NCBI GenBank assembly: GCA_950097015.1
Contig: CATNEN010000003.1
Span: forward strand, 4,257,501 to 4,321,500
Length of the DNA: 64,000 nt
Source of the DNA: Macrostomum hystrix
Taxonomy: Eukaryota; Platyhelminthes; Macrostomidae
Direction of reading: 5' to 3'
The position numbers and the translations under genes are program-made. The notes under the pieces were generated by a model. It made no database searches. It was not told the origin of the DNA and saw nothing but the letters and a program-made list of their open reading frames with translations. This document shows positions 32,901 to 44,400 of this stretch, piece after piece. Within the stretch, counting starts at the first letter, position 1. Every line of letters starts with the position of its first letter.

Positions 32901-35900
32901 TAGTCTACCAGATTGCTGGATAGTCTACCAGATTGCTGGATAGTCTACCAGATTGTTCGATAGTCTACCAGATTGCTGGATAGTCTATCAGATTGCTGGA
33001 TAGTCTACCAGATTGCTGGATAGTCTACCAGATTGCTGGATAGTCTACCAGATTGCTGGATAGTCTACCAGATTGCTGGATAGTCTACCAGATTGCTGGA
33101 TAGTCTATCAGATTGCTGGATAGTCTATCAGATTGCTGGATAGTCTATCAGATTGTTGGATAGTCTACCAGATTGCTGGATAGTCTATCAGATTGCTGGA
33201 TAGTCTACCAGATTGCTGGATAGTCTACCAGATTGTTTGATCGTCTACCAGATCGTTTGGTACTCTACCAGGTCGTTGGGTAGTTTACTAGATCGCTGGG
33301 TTGTCCTAGTACGTCCGGAACCATTTGGTCAATCTACAAGATATTTTGTTACCTTTTCGGATTATTTATTGCCCTTCAAGATCCTAGTGTATGCCGCAAA
33401 GTCTACTTATAATTTCATCAGCATGTATACAATATTTTGCTCTAAAATTAGGCCAACAAAAATATTTTTTATGCAGAGAGGCGGCTCTACGCGAGCACAT
33501 CATAGCCAACCAGCTGGCGGTTGTAGCTCATGCTCGATCTAAAGCCAATGCGCTGGCTAATAAAATTGCTGCCGACGAAAATCACCTTGAATCGTACGAG
33601 AATTGGTTAATAGATCTATTGCATCGGTATTGTTCTAGCGGCAGTGATAGGACTACTGGCTTAATTGACAGCCTGGCCGATCTACTCTGCTACGATAATT
33701 CTAGACTGGCTGGTCAAATTCGCGCCTGTTCCACTCCGGCCGGCGTTGCCATGGCGATGCACGCCGAATTGGATCGTTTAAAAGCGACTAGAGCTAAACT
33801 ATTGTCAGCCATGGCTGGCATTGACGGCGATTGGACTGCCGACCAGTTTCGACAGTACGTGCTGCACTGCTTGCGTCGTGCCGAAGGTCTCAAATCGTGT
33901 CGATGGTGCAGCTGCGAAGCTCTATTTGACGACTACAAGAAGGTGAGTAGGCTAAGATGCTGGATGGTAGTCTAGCTTTCCTTGCTTTTACCCGGTTTTC
34001 ATACTGCCCAGATTCTCTGGCAGATTTTAGTGTTATGATTAATTAGATCTCCAGACACTATACCTGATCCTCATTTATACTACCAGATCCTCATTTATAC
34101 TACCAGATCCTCATTTATATCACCAGATCCTTATTTATACTATCAGATCCTTAGACACTCTACCCGATCCTCATTTATACTACCAGATCCTCATTTATAC
34201 CACCAGATCCTCATTTATACTACCAGATCCTCATTTATACCACCAGATCCTCATTTATACCACCAGATCCTCATTTATACCACCAGATCCTCATTTATAC
34301 TACCAGATCCTTAGACACTGTACCCGATCCTCATTTATACTATCAGATCCTCATTTACTCGTATACTACCAGATCCTCATTTATACTACTAGATCCTCAT
34401 TTATACTACCAGATCCTCATTTATACTACCAGATCCTCATTTATACTACCAGATCCTCATTTACTCGTATACTACCAGATCCTCATTTATACTACTAGAT
34501 CCTCATTTATACTACCCGATCCTCATTTATACTATCAGATCCTCATTTATACCACCAGATCCTTATTTATACTACCAGATCCTTAGACACTGTACCCGAT
34601 CCTCATTTATACTATCAGATCCTCATTTACTCGTATACTACCAGATCCTCATTTATACTACTAGATCCTCATTTATACTACCAGATCCTCATTTATACTA
34701 CCAGATCCTCATTTATACCACCAGATCCTCATTTATACTACCAGATCCTCATTTATACCACCAGATCCTCATTTATACCACCAGATCCTCATTTATACCA
34801 CCAGATCCTCATTTATACTACCAGATCCTTAGACACTGTACCCGATCCTCATTTATACTATCAGATCCTCATTTACTCGTATACTACCAGATCCTCATTT
34901 ATACTACTAGATCCTCATTTATACTACCAGATCCTCATTTATACTACCAGATCCTCATTTATACTACCAGATCCTCATTTACTCGTATACTACCAGATCC
35001 TCATTTATACTACTAGATCCTCATTTATACTACCCGATCCTCATTTATACTATCAGATCCTCATTTATACCACCAGATCCTTATTTATACTACCAGATCC
35101 TTAGACACTGTACCCGATCCTCATTTATACTATCAGATCCTCATTTACTCGTATACTACCAGATCCTCATTTATACTACTAGATCCTCATTTATACTACC
35201 AGATCCTCATTTATACTACCAGATCCTCATTTATACCACCAGATCCTTATTTATATCACCAGATCCTCATTTATACCACCAGATCCTTATTTATATCACC
35301 AGATCCTTATTTATACTACCAGATCCTTAGACACTCTACCCGATCCTCATTTATACTATCAGATCCTCATTTATACTACCAGATCCTCATTTATACTACC
35401 AGATCCTCATTTATATCACCAGATCCTCATTTATACTACCAGATCCTCATTTATACTACCAGATCCTCATTTATACTACCAGATCCTCATTTACTCGTAT
35501 ACTACCAGATCCTCATTTATACTACTAGATCCTCATTTATACTACCCGATCCTCATTTATACTATCAGATCCTCATTTATACTACCAGATCCTCATTTAT
35601 ACTACCAGATCCTCATTTATATCACCAGATCCTTATTTATACTACCAGATCCTTAGACACTCTACCCGATCCTCATTTATACTATCAGATCCTCATTTAT
35701 ACTATCAGATCCTCATTTATACTACCCGATCCTCATTTATACTATCAGATCCTCATTTATTCTACCAGATCCTCATTTATACTATCAGATCCTCATTTAT
35801 ACTACCCGATCCTCATTTATACTATCAGATCCTCATTTATACTACCAGATCCTCATTTATACTACCAGATCCTCATTTATACTACCAGATCCTCATTTAT

Positions 35901-38900
35901 ACTACCAGATCCTCATTTATACTACCAGATCCTCATTTATACTACCAGATCCTCATTTATACTACCAGATCCTCATTTATACTACCAGATCCTCATTTAT
36001 ACTACCAGATCCTTAGACACTCTACCCAATCCTCATTATACTACCAGAACTCAGAAACTCTACCAGATCCTCATTTATACTACCAGATCCTCATTTATAC
36101 TACCAGATCCTCATTTATATTACCAGTTCCTCGTGTTCTCTACAAGATACTCAGGTACTCTACCAGATACCAAGGTACTCTACCAGATACTCAGGTCTGT
36201 AGATCCTAAAGTACTCCAACTTGATCCCCTTAGTTCTATATGGATATACTACCTATTCCACCAAGTGGTCAGTTACAAACCTCAGTCAGATCAAAATGTG
36301 CAGCACTCTAATACCCACTCATCCAGGCCGTTTATCTACCAGCCGGTTTCGTCCAGGACAAGCGTCTACCGCCATTGATTGACAGCCTGCTAACTCGCCT
36401 ACTCCGTCTGATACCATCCTCCGCTGCTGATCCCAATCAGATCTATATAACTAGTCAGCTGAACTCGCTGAAACTGATGCGTCGCGAGTACAATCTGTTG
36501 CACGATCTTTGGATTGAATTAGGTCGCTATCAGTCTGTTAAGGATGAGATTGATCAGGCTTTAACTAGACTGCGCCTGTTGCAGCCTGGAGAACAGGTGC
36601 GAGATTAATCATTTGTTTGCCTCTGTCGTCTATTCTCCTACCTTTCTCCTCTTTTCTCTCACCTTTCTCCTCTTTTCTCTCACCTTTCTCCTCTTTTCTC
36701 TCACTTTTTTCCTCTTTTCTCTCACCTTTCTCCTCTTTTCTCTCACCTTTTCCTCTATTCTCTCACCTTTTCCTCTATTCTCACCTTTCTCCTCTTTTCT
36801 CTCACCTTTCTCCTCTTTTCTCTCACCTTTTCCTCTATTCTCTCACATTTTCCTCTATTCTCACCTTTCTCCTCTTTTCTCTCACCTTTTTCCTCTTTTC
36901 TCTCACCTTTCATCTCTTTTCTCTCACTTTTTAACTCTTTTCTCTCACCTTTCAACTCTTTTCTCTCACCTTTCTCCTCTTATCTCTCACCTTTTCCTCT
37001 TTTCTCTCACCTTTTTCCTCTATTCTCACCTTTCTCCTCTTTTCTTTCACCTTTCATCTCTTTTCTCTCACCTTTCATCTCTTTTCTCTCACCTTTCATC
37101 TCTTTTCTCTCACCTTTTATCTCTTCTCTCACCTTTCAACTCTTTTCTCTCACCTTTTAACTCTTTTCTCTCACCTTTCAACTCTTTTCTCTCACCTTTT
37201 AACTCTTTTCTCTCACCTTTCATATCTTTTCTCTCACCTTTCATCTCTTTTCTCTCACCTTTTAACTCTTCTCTCACATTTTAACTCTTTTCTCTCACCT
37301 TTCAACTCTTTTCTCTCACCTTTCATCTCTTTTCTCTCATCTTTCATCTCTTTTCTCTCATCTTTCATCTCTTTTCTCTCACCTTATAACTCTTTTCTCT
37401 CACCTTTCATCTCTTTTCTCTCATCTTTCATCTCTTTTCTCTCACCTTATAACTCTTTTCTCTCACCTTTCATCTCTTTTCTCTCACCTTTTAACTCTTT
37501 TCTCTCACCTTTTTCCTCTTTTCTCTCACCTTTTCCTCTATCCTCTCATCTTTCTCCTCAATTTCTCTCACCTTCCTACTCCATTTTCTCCCACCCTTAA
37601 GGTGAAATACGGGGAAATCTCCCTGATTCTACCGGATCTCTCCGGTATCCCTACCTTCCCAATAAAACAATTAAGCTAGTATTCTCCATTTAAACTCTTC
37701 CATTACATGCACATTTTTCACCCCCTAAAACTTTGCAAACAAAGGTGGACGAAATGACCAGGAATTTCGTCCACACCCGGCTAGAGTTCGGCATTATTCA
37801 GCAGCGCTACCAGGGCCAGAAAACTGTCAGCGCAGCTAGCCGCTCTCAGGAGCTTGGCAGACTCAAGTACCTGATCAATCTGAAGGCTGAACGGGCTGCG
37901 AAGGCCAAGTCTGATGCCGTAGCCTCTGCTGTAGCCACGGCTTCTGAACAGCAGGCGGCTACGGAGGACTGTCCAGTTTGTCGTCGACCTCTGCCAGCTA
38001 GGTGGCACGTGCTGGCCTGCGCTCATCAACTCTGTCTGGACTGCCTTCGACAGATTATCAAAGGCTGTCGGGTGCTGTGCCCAATTTGTCGCCAGGTTGG
38101 TATTCTGCTTTTTAGTCTGACCACTCAATAGGTCGGGGGTTCGATTCCCGACTCCACCAAAGGAACAATTTGGGACCCTTTAGCAAGACACTTGAAACTC
38201 TGCCAGTTCACCCAGCTGTTAATTTCTGAATTTCTGAGAATTCAGTAGAGTACTTGGGATCTGATGGAGTACCTGAAAATCTGGTCGTATAAATGAGAAT
38301 CTATTAGTATAATTCAGGATCTGGTAGAGTGCATGAGGATCTGGTAGTGTAAATGAGGATCTGGTAGAGTTCGTGAGGATCTAGTAGTGTGCATGAGGAT
38401 ATGGTAGTGAACATGGGGATCTGGTAGTGTACATGAGGATCTGGTAGTGTACATGGGGATCTGGTAGGTAGTGTACATGAGGATCTGGTAGTGTACATGA
38501 GGATCTGGTAGTTTACATGAGGATCTGGTAGAGTGCATAAGTATTTGGCTGTTTACATGAGGACCTGGTAGTGTACCTGATGATCTGATAGTGTACATGA
38601 GGATCTGGTAGTGTTCATGAGGATCTGGTATTGTTCATGAGGATCTGGTAGTGTTCATGAGGATCTGGTAGTGTTCATGAGGATCTGGTAGTGTTCATGA
38701 GGATCTGGTAGTGTTCATGAGGATCTGGTATTGTTCATGAGGATCTGGTAGTGTTCATGAGGATCTGGTAGTGTTCATGAGGATCTGGTAGTTACCATAG
38801 TTGTTAAGATTTAATCTGATAGTATTAGATCGAATTGTTTATAAAACCAGTCTGAAACGTTTTCAGACTAGTCTCCAATCGGACATCAGGACGGTATTCT

Positions 38901-39550
38901 CGTCAACCAATGCAGCGTCTTCTTCTTCATCCAAGTCCAATGTGGAAAGCGTTGACGATCTGGACCGATTCGACTGCTATGGCGACTATTCCACCAAAGT
39001 AGCCGGTATTGTACGCTGTTTAAAGTGCATCGAGTCGCGCGAACCTGGCGCCAAAGTTCTAGTCTTCTCATGCTTTCCAACCATGCTGGATTTGCTCCGC
39101 TCCGCTCTCATTGTCAATGGAATTCCGCACGCATTCGTAGTGGATAGTCAAACTCGCGACTCTGGCATTGAGCGATTCAGAGCTCAGGCTAGCCTAACTG
39201 TTCTATTATTGTCCATCAACTACGGAGCCAATGGTCTAAATCTAATTGAAGCCAATCACGTGTTGCTAGCTGAGCCGCAGTTAAACCCAGCCCAGGAACT
39301 GCAGGCCATTGGTCGGGTTGATCGCATTGGTCAGACTAAACCAACCACCGTTCACAGATTCTTTGTTTCTGGCACCATTGAAGAGGCCCTGTGGTCTGCT
39401 GTTAGAACTGTGCCGGATACTAACAATACAGCCAGCGGTATAGCTAATGCCGCATCTCATATGTGCAATCTGACACTAGATCAGCTGTCACGTTTGTTGC
39501 TAAGCACAGACGAAGCTGATGCTGAACCGGACAATCTCAGTTTTGTTTAA
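23967..39550 (+). CDS. SHPRH: SHPRH, SNF2/RING E3 ubiquitin ligase, ten exons
   Basis: SHPRH is a nuclear SNF2-family ATPase and RING E3 ligase (the metazoan Rad5-like factor) that polyubiquitinates PCNA in post-replication repair. Exons: 23967-24389, 25489-25911, 26582-26970, 28346-28751, 29825-30706, 31693-31982, 33477-33942, 36327-36596, 37745-38095, 38867-39550. All junctions are GT-AG and the sum is 1527 codons plus stop. Exon 4 carries Walker A (DEMGLGKT, about 418-425) and a PHD finger (CPCN...CQLCGNAQHREC...CPVC). Exon 5 carries DEAQ (about 638-641) and VTGTPVQTGLSDL. Exon 9 carries a C3HC4 RING (about 1259-1299, CPVC...CAHQLCLDC...CPIC). Exon 10 carries the helicase C lobe, ending ELQAIGRVDRIGQTKPTTVH. 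Only about 40 residues separate Walker A from the PHD finger, so the linker-histone (H15) domain of vertebrate SHPRH is absent. Most introns are dominated by tandem repeats. The exon 9 acceptor (AACAAAG) is the weakest junction. Confidence 0.95.
24440..25465. repeat. 30/36-bp minisatellite in SHPRH intron 1
   Basis: The core CCTTCCAGATCCCCATGATT is followed by GGGTCACAAG (30-bp units, to about 24850) or by GGGTTACAATTGCAAA and GGGTTGCAATTGCAAA (36-bp units, to 25455). 'Transition' units with GTTCACAACC recur at about 24510, 24865 and 25220. Each unit contains CCTTCCAG, which looks like a 3' splice site. Intron 1 is almost entirely this array. Confidence 0.95.
26195..26521 (+). mobile_element. 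SINE family 2, full-length copy in SHPRH intron 2
   Basis: Complete: head GGTGGCAGAGCCGTTAACGC and GCTCGATTCCGCGGCG, then CACATTCATTTTGGGCGCAG, GTGCAATTTACGCCC, GATGTACACGCCTG, GAATTGCCTCCTCGCTGGCT and an AATAATTATTA tail. Same orientation as the gene. Confidence 0.9.
27070..28190. repeat. Degenerate 16-bp array in SHPRH intron 3, split by an LTR-like insert
   Basis: TCTCATCTCTCC-type units (TGTCTCATCTCTCCGG, TCTCATCTCTCTCGTG) occupy 27070-27198 and resume at 28116-28190 (GTCTTATCTCTGCC, TCATCTCCCCTGTGTC). They belong to the same family as the arrays at 12853 and 59372. Confidence 0.75.
27199..28115. mobile_element. Putative solo LTR (917 bp) with CTCA target duplication
   Basis: The insert begins TGTTGTACCGG and ends CCTCACTACA (TG...CA ends) and is flanked on both sides by CTCA (27195-27198 and 28116-28119). 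Removing it and one CTCA restores a continuous pyrimidine-rich array. Inside are TTTTATA near 27615, the palindromes TGACGTCA and GTAAACATGTTTAC, several CACGTG boxes and a GGGGGGGGG run, but no protein frame. This fits a solo LTR. A large non-autonomous element with a 4-bp duplication is the alternative. Confidence 0.58.
28766..29635. repeat. 18-bp minisatellite in SHPRH intron 4
   Basis: The unit GGGATATTTGTAGCTGGT alternates with GGGATAATTGTAGCCAGT and intermediates, about 48 copies. It begins about 15 bp after the 5' splice site. The long open frame through it (GIFVAGGIIVAS) is a consequence of the 18-bp period. Confidence 0.95.
30900..31235 (+). mobile_element. SINE family 2, full-length copy in SHPRH intron 5
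   Basis: Head GAGTGGCAGAGCGGTTAACG with GAGCTCGATTCCTCGGCG, then ATTCATTTGGGGCGCGCAGC, TGTACACACGTGTGTGCG, GAATTGCCTCCTCGCTGGCT and TGCAATTGGTATTATT. A family-1 palindrome fragment (TAGTCCATGGACTGAAC) follows near 31595. Confidence 0.9.
32020..33300. repeat. 20-bp minisatellite in SHPRH intron 6, about 62 copies
   Basis: The unit AGATTGCTGGATAGTCTACC has a frequent CTATC variant and decays after 33230 (AGATCGTTTGGTACTCTACC). It starts within 50 bp of the 5' splice site. It shares CTACCAGAT at the unit junction with the arrays of introns 7 and 9. Confidence 0.96.
34050..36200. repeat. 20-bp minisatellite with higher-order structure in SHPRH intron 7
   Basis: The unit AGATCCTCATTTATACTACC (ACC, ATC and CACC variants) occurs about 105 times. 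Marker units (CCTTAGACACTGTACCC and TCATTTACTCGTATACTACC) recur. The block from about 34150 is repeated 518 bp later in the same variant order. Confidence 0.95.
36630..37600. repeat. Polypyrimidine minisatellite in SHPRH intron 8
   Basis: About 970 bp of units such as TTTTCTCTCACCTTTCTCC (roughly 18-21 bp) with almost no G on the plus strand. It begins about 40 bp after the donor. It codes only for S/F/L-rich artefact frames. Confidence 0.93.
38128..38228 (+). mobile_element. SINE family 1, fragment in SHPRH intron 9
   Basis: GGTCGGGGGTTCGATTCCCG (B box), TAGCAAGACACTTGAAACTC and CACCCAGCTGTTAA are the head end and start of the body. The A box and the 3' half are missing. It sits 32 bp after the exon 9 donor. 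Confidence 0.82.
38235..38795. repeat. 20-bp minisatellite in SHPRH intron 9, inverted relative to intron 7
   Basis: The plus-strand unit is ATGAGGATCTGGTAGTGTAC or ...GTGTTC. Its reverse complement, AGATCCTCATGTACACTACC, matches the intron 7 unit at 18 of 20 positions. Confidence 0.95.
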
Positions 39551-40055
39551 ATGAAAACAACAACAAGAATTCGTTACTTTTTGAAGCAACTATCGTTATT
39601 CTCTCTAAAAATGAGAAGTAAGCTAGAAATAATTAACACTTGTTTACTAGATGAAATTACGTTCCTTTTTGTCAATATTGTCACTCGTAACATATGACGC
39701 ATAAGCAGTAGTATAAATTGCATTTTAGCTCGTTTTTTATTCTCAGACTATTACGATAAAATATCCTTCGCATAACCGTTTATTGATATCCATGCGTCTG
39801 ATTATTAGTTAACAACTTCTGAAAATGTTGTTTCTTTCGATTATTTTAGCTTTCAATGTCATTGATTTCAATTTCATTGATTCCTGTTTTTATATTATGT
39901 TGTTATAATCAACTTGATTTTTGCGTAAATTCGCAAGGTTCTTTGATCCAGGTGTAAAAATGCACAAATATTTTTTATCCTTTAAAATGTGTTTCTTTTG
40001 CTTTTACTTTTTATTTCCACTTGATAAAAATGAATTTCTCCATTAGCTCCGATAG
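39551..40055. other. 3' flank of SHPRH
   Basis: AT-rich 3' UTR and spacer. No further gene is seen. Confidence 0.4.
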
Positions 40056-40715
40056 ACCAGCCAATCAGCAAAGTGTGCCAGGCAGAAAGTTGTCCTTCCC
40101 GCCAAAACCCAGCCAGCCACCTCACTAGAACCCTGCAGTCAGCCACTAAGAAAGCAAGTCATTGACACCCACCCCTTTCCACTCGGTTAAATTAACTACC
40201 AGCCAATCAGCGAAGTGCACCAGACAAAAAAGTTTCATTCCCGCCAAAAAAATCTGCCACCTCACTTCAACCCTGCAGTAAGCCACTAAGAAAGCAAGTC
40301 GTTGACACCCACCCCTTTCCACTCCGGTAAATTAACTACCAGCCAATCAGCGAAGTGCACCAGACAAAAAAGTTTCATTCCCGCCAAAAAAATCAGCCAC
40401 CTCACTTCAACCCTGCAGTAAGCCACTAAGAAAGCAAGTCGTTGACACCCACCCCTTTCCACTCCGTTCAATTAACTACCAGCCAATCAGCGAAGTGCAC
40501 CAGACAAAAAAGTTTCATTCCCGCCAAAAAAATCTGCCACCTCACTTCAACCCTGCAGTAAGCCACTAAGAAAGCAAGTCGTTGACACCCACCCCTTTCC
40601 ACTCCGTTAAATTAACTACCAGCCAATCAGCGAAGTGCACCAGACAAAAAAGTTTCATTCCCGCCAAAAAAAATCTGCCACCTCACTTCAACCCTGCAGT
40701 CAGCCAATTAAAAAA
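40056..40715. repeat. 140-bp tandem repeat with CCAAT boxes upstream of FNIP
   Basis: About 4.7 copies with a period of 140 bp (ACCAGCCAATCAGCGAAGTG at about 40198, 40338, 40478 and 40618). Each contains AGCCAATCAGCG (a CCAAT motif), ATTCCCGCCAAAA and CACCCACCCCTTTCCACTC. The first copy is the most diverged. The array ends about 240 bp before the FNIP start codon and may act as a promoter-proximal element. Confidence 0.92.
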
Positions 40716-40957
40716 GCTAATTATAGCCTAAAGTAATTAATTTTTTGCCACTTTAATAATAGTTGCAGCAACCTCGAAAGCGAAAACAAGAGAGCGCAGC
40801 GACGGTCACAACAAAGATGCTGGCACACAAGTGACTCCGTCACGTCGCCGCCCTATGATATAGCAATCATTTTCTGCCATAGATTAATTTGTGACAAATT
40901 TTTAAGCCTAGTCTCCAATTAAAAAAAAATTGCAAAACAAACAATAGTCCTTACAAA

Positions 40958-41443
40958 ATGCTTCGCAATCTTCGCTCGGTCGTTTTTGGCAAATCGAAAT
41001 CAAACAACGACTCCGATGCGGCAATTATCGCAACTGGAAGCGTCGCCGGCGCAGCTTCCGTTAGCCGATTGGATGCCATTTATAAAGAATTCCTCGAAAC
41101 TTGGCGCGCCCAGGCGCTCTCGTGCCAGGAGACGGACAGTCACTTGGCGGCTCTCAATGCTGCCCCGACTTTAGACGATGCTCAACTCAGACAGCTCTGC
41201 GAATCCATTGAAAATCACATCAGATTGGTAGTCTTTGTAGATAGTCATCGGCATAGGCATCATGTGTTCTTCGATTCTAAGACTATTGAAAAGATTGATC
41301 CGGCAGTTCTTCTGCAGCAGCAGCAGCAGCAGCAGACTCAACAGCAGCAGAAGCAGAAGACGCCGATTTCTCGCTCAGCAACAATCCCGGCTCGAATTGG
41401 TTGGGTGGCGGGTCAGAGTTTGCAGAGGCAGCAGTCGCATCAT

Positions 41444-41482
<39 letters not shown>

Positions 41483-44400
41483 AGGCGACGAAATTTACCG
41501 CCATGGGCTCCCAGCTATCGTCAGAGCAAACAGGCTAGCGATATTTCGTTATTGAGAGAACTGGTGAGTTGTGTGCTGCTTCGCTAATCTCTATTATCGG
41601 ATCTATAATTAGGCTCTAATTATGTCTATTTAAATATTTTTAATGTACTTATTAGTATTTTAGGAGGTTGTTGCCTTGTTGTTAGAGCGTCGACGACAGG
41701 TCGGAGGCTCAATTCCCGGTTACACTGGAACAATTTGTGTTCTTTATCAAGACACTTAGCTCTGCATTGCTTCAGCTCACCCAGCTGTTAAATGGGTTAC
41801 AGCATTAGCTGGGATAATTGAAGGTTGGTGTGGCGCCCCCCAGTCCATGGACTGAACAGCCGTTCGCAGCCTTCAGATGCGCCGCGCAATAGCTGCGGCT
41901 GTGCTGTTGGCTGCACATCTGGCCCTATTGAGGCAGATGTAATTAATGATAATTATTGTATCTTAAAGAAATATATATTTCTATCCACGGATAGATATTA
42001 ATGTGGGTCCAACTCCTTCCAGTCCATGGACAATCCAGTCCATCTTTCCTACTGTACTTATCGGTATTTCTGCTCCTGTCTGCCTTAAAACCTTAATTAA
42101 GAAGCCATTTTAAACATCAACATAAACATCACTAAAATCTTGCAGGTATTTGGCAATGTGGAACTAAGCCACAAGGCGGCCTGTACAAAAGTACACGCCA
42201 GCGATAATCCATTAAAGATCTACCTGACCCGCCTATTCTATCCGACTTCGGGCGGCTCTACGGTGGCCGCATCGGCGTCTGGCTACAGCGCCTCCGGCGC
42301 CAGCCTTGGCACATCGCCAGCCGCTACTAGCGGATTAATCGGCGGCCACCTGCCCAGGCCGATGTCGCTGGCCCATTTCATTGATCCGTCGTCAACCACA
42401 CCCAGACCGATGGGTGTCGGCGTTGGTCACCAACCCGCCAGCAGCAGTGTGCGCTCCAGTGCCGCCGCCCTGCATCAGCAGCATCTGCTTTCAACTTCGC
42501 CTTTTACTTCCGGCGCTTCCGCCGTATCGAATCGCGGTTCAACTCGATTGGGCACAATCTCGGCCGGTGTTGCCATGGAAACGCACGGAGCAGCCAAATG
42601 GATGATTGGCGGCTCTAGTCCGTCCAGTTATCCGGATTCTACGCCGGATGTGTCTGCTGCTTCTCCTGTCCAATCAGACGAAGCTTCGTCACCCCAGCAA
42701 CAGCAGCAGCACCAGGCGGCATTTTTAGTGTCAGCTTCACCCAGGGAAGCTAAAGCCGCTATTACCAGCCTGGCTTATCAGTGCCCTTTCGCCAACACTC
42801 TAACAGGAGCCAGCGCTAGCCACAGCACCTCGTCGTCTAGCGCAGTTTCCACTCCGGCACCCTGCAGAAGCGACAAAATTGGCATCTGCCTAATTATCAA
42901 TTCGCTTGGCCGGCCGACGGAAGACGAACGATTTTATCGATTTTTCTTCACTCACAATGCCTTCTTTGACGCCCTGCTAGTTGGTTTATGCGACGATGTT
43001 GTACAGATTCTGGCTACGGATCCGCAGGTATGTGTGGGCTGAGTGGATGTTTTCTGATTTGTTTCGTCTATGGCCAAAACCGATTCACCAAGAGATCAGA
43101 TTTTTGTTTTTGAATCGAGTCCGATATAATTAACTTTTACCATTTACTGACTTGAAAAAATTCAGTATAAAAAGGTACCTAACCTTTAATAAAAAGGTAA
43201 AAGTATAAAAAGGCCACATTTATATGGGGCGCAGCCGCAGAGAGAAGGCTTGGGGGCTTGTCGTGCAATTTACGCCCTTGAGGGCCAACCTCCAAGGCAC
43301 AGTGAAGTGTACACTGCCTGACGATGAGAAAGTCAGCACAGATGTACACACCTGTTTGAGCATGTGCCTGCGTACAGTATTTGTGTGCGTGTGTGCTCAG
43401 GAGTCAGCGGAGTAGGCAGAATTGCCTCCTCGCTGGCTGCAGGTCTAGTGTCAACAAACGATGTGCCATTGCCCGCAGCCCTACTGCAATTATTGTTATT
43501 ATATATTATTATTTAGGATTAAAATCCTATTCGCCAAACACAAAAATCCTCAGGTGACTCGAATCGATCCGCTAGAAAGTGTGCTCAAAGCCCTGCGAGT
43601 TGTGCAGCGCCACATCGGCCTCTTATTCCACTGTCCTCTGCTGCTCCGTCCAGCCTGGCTCAGCATCCGTCATCAGCCCAGTCTCTGCCGAGTGTTTGCC
43701 AACTCCTGCCTGAGGGTCGCTCTGACTAGCCTCAATTCTAGCCGGCAGAATTTCTTTGTCTCCTCCCTGGTGACAGCGGCACTGATGCACCATCTGGCTT
43801 GGCTAGAGACAGCAGCCCCTGCTGCTCACGCTCATTCGGATTGCATCCACGCTGACAAGGCCAGGGCCTACTGTGCTCAGTGGATGCAGCTGTGCCAGCT
43901 CTACAGTGTGCTGGGCTATCCGCGCCGAGTCTCCAGGACTGTGCTAGTCGGCAGCAACAAGAACCAACTGCTGCTGCTGTTGCATTTATTGAGCTATTTT
44001 ATTCGCTGCAGCGATGTACTGCTGAGTGAAGACACTCTGCCAGACACCAGAGAGGAGACTCAACCGCCTGATCAGCATCAGCATCAGCAGCAGCAGTCGT
44101 CCTCCAGTAGCTCGTCGGATTGCACCAGCGATCTAGACCATTCGCCGCCAACAGATTATTTGGCTAAGGCGAATGCGGCTGCTGCTGTTGCCGTTGTTGG
44201 GGACAAAGCTAGCAAGCACTCCGTTGCGGCGCCTTCGCCATCGTCAGATTATTGCAGCGATTGCGAATTGCATCAGCAGTATCACCTGTTGCATTTGTCT
44301 TCTAATCAGCCTGTGCTGCATTTGAATCTAGTTCAACAGCAGCAGCAGCAGCAGCAGCGACTTGGCGGCGAGTTCTGCTCTCTGCCGCAGACTGCTCGGC

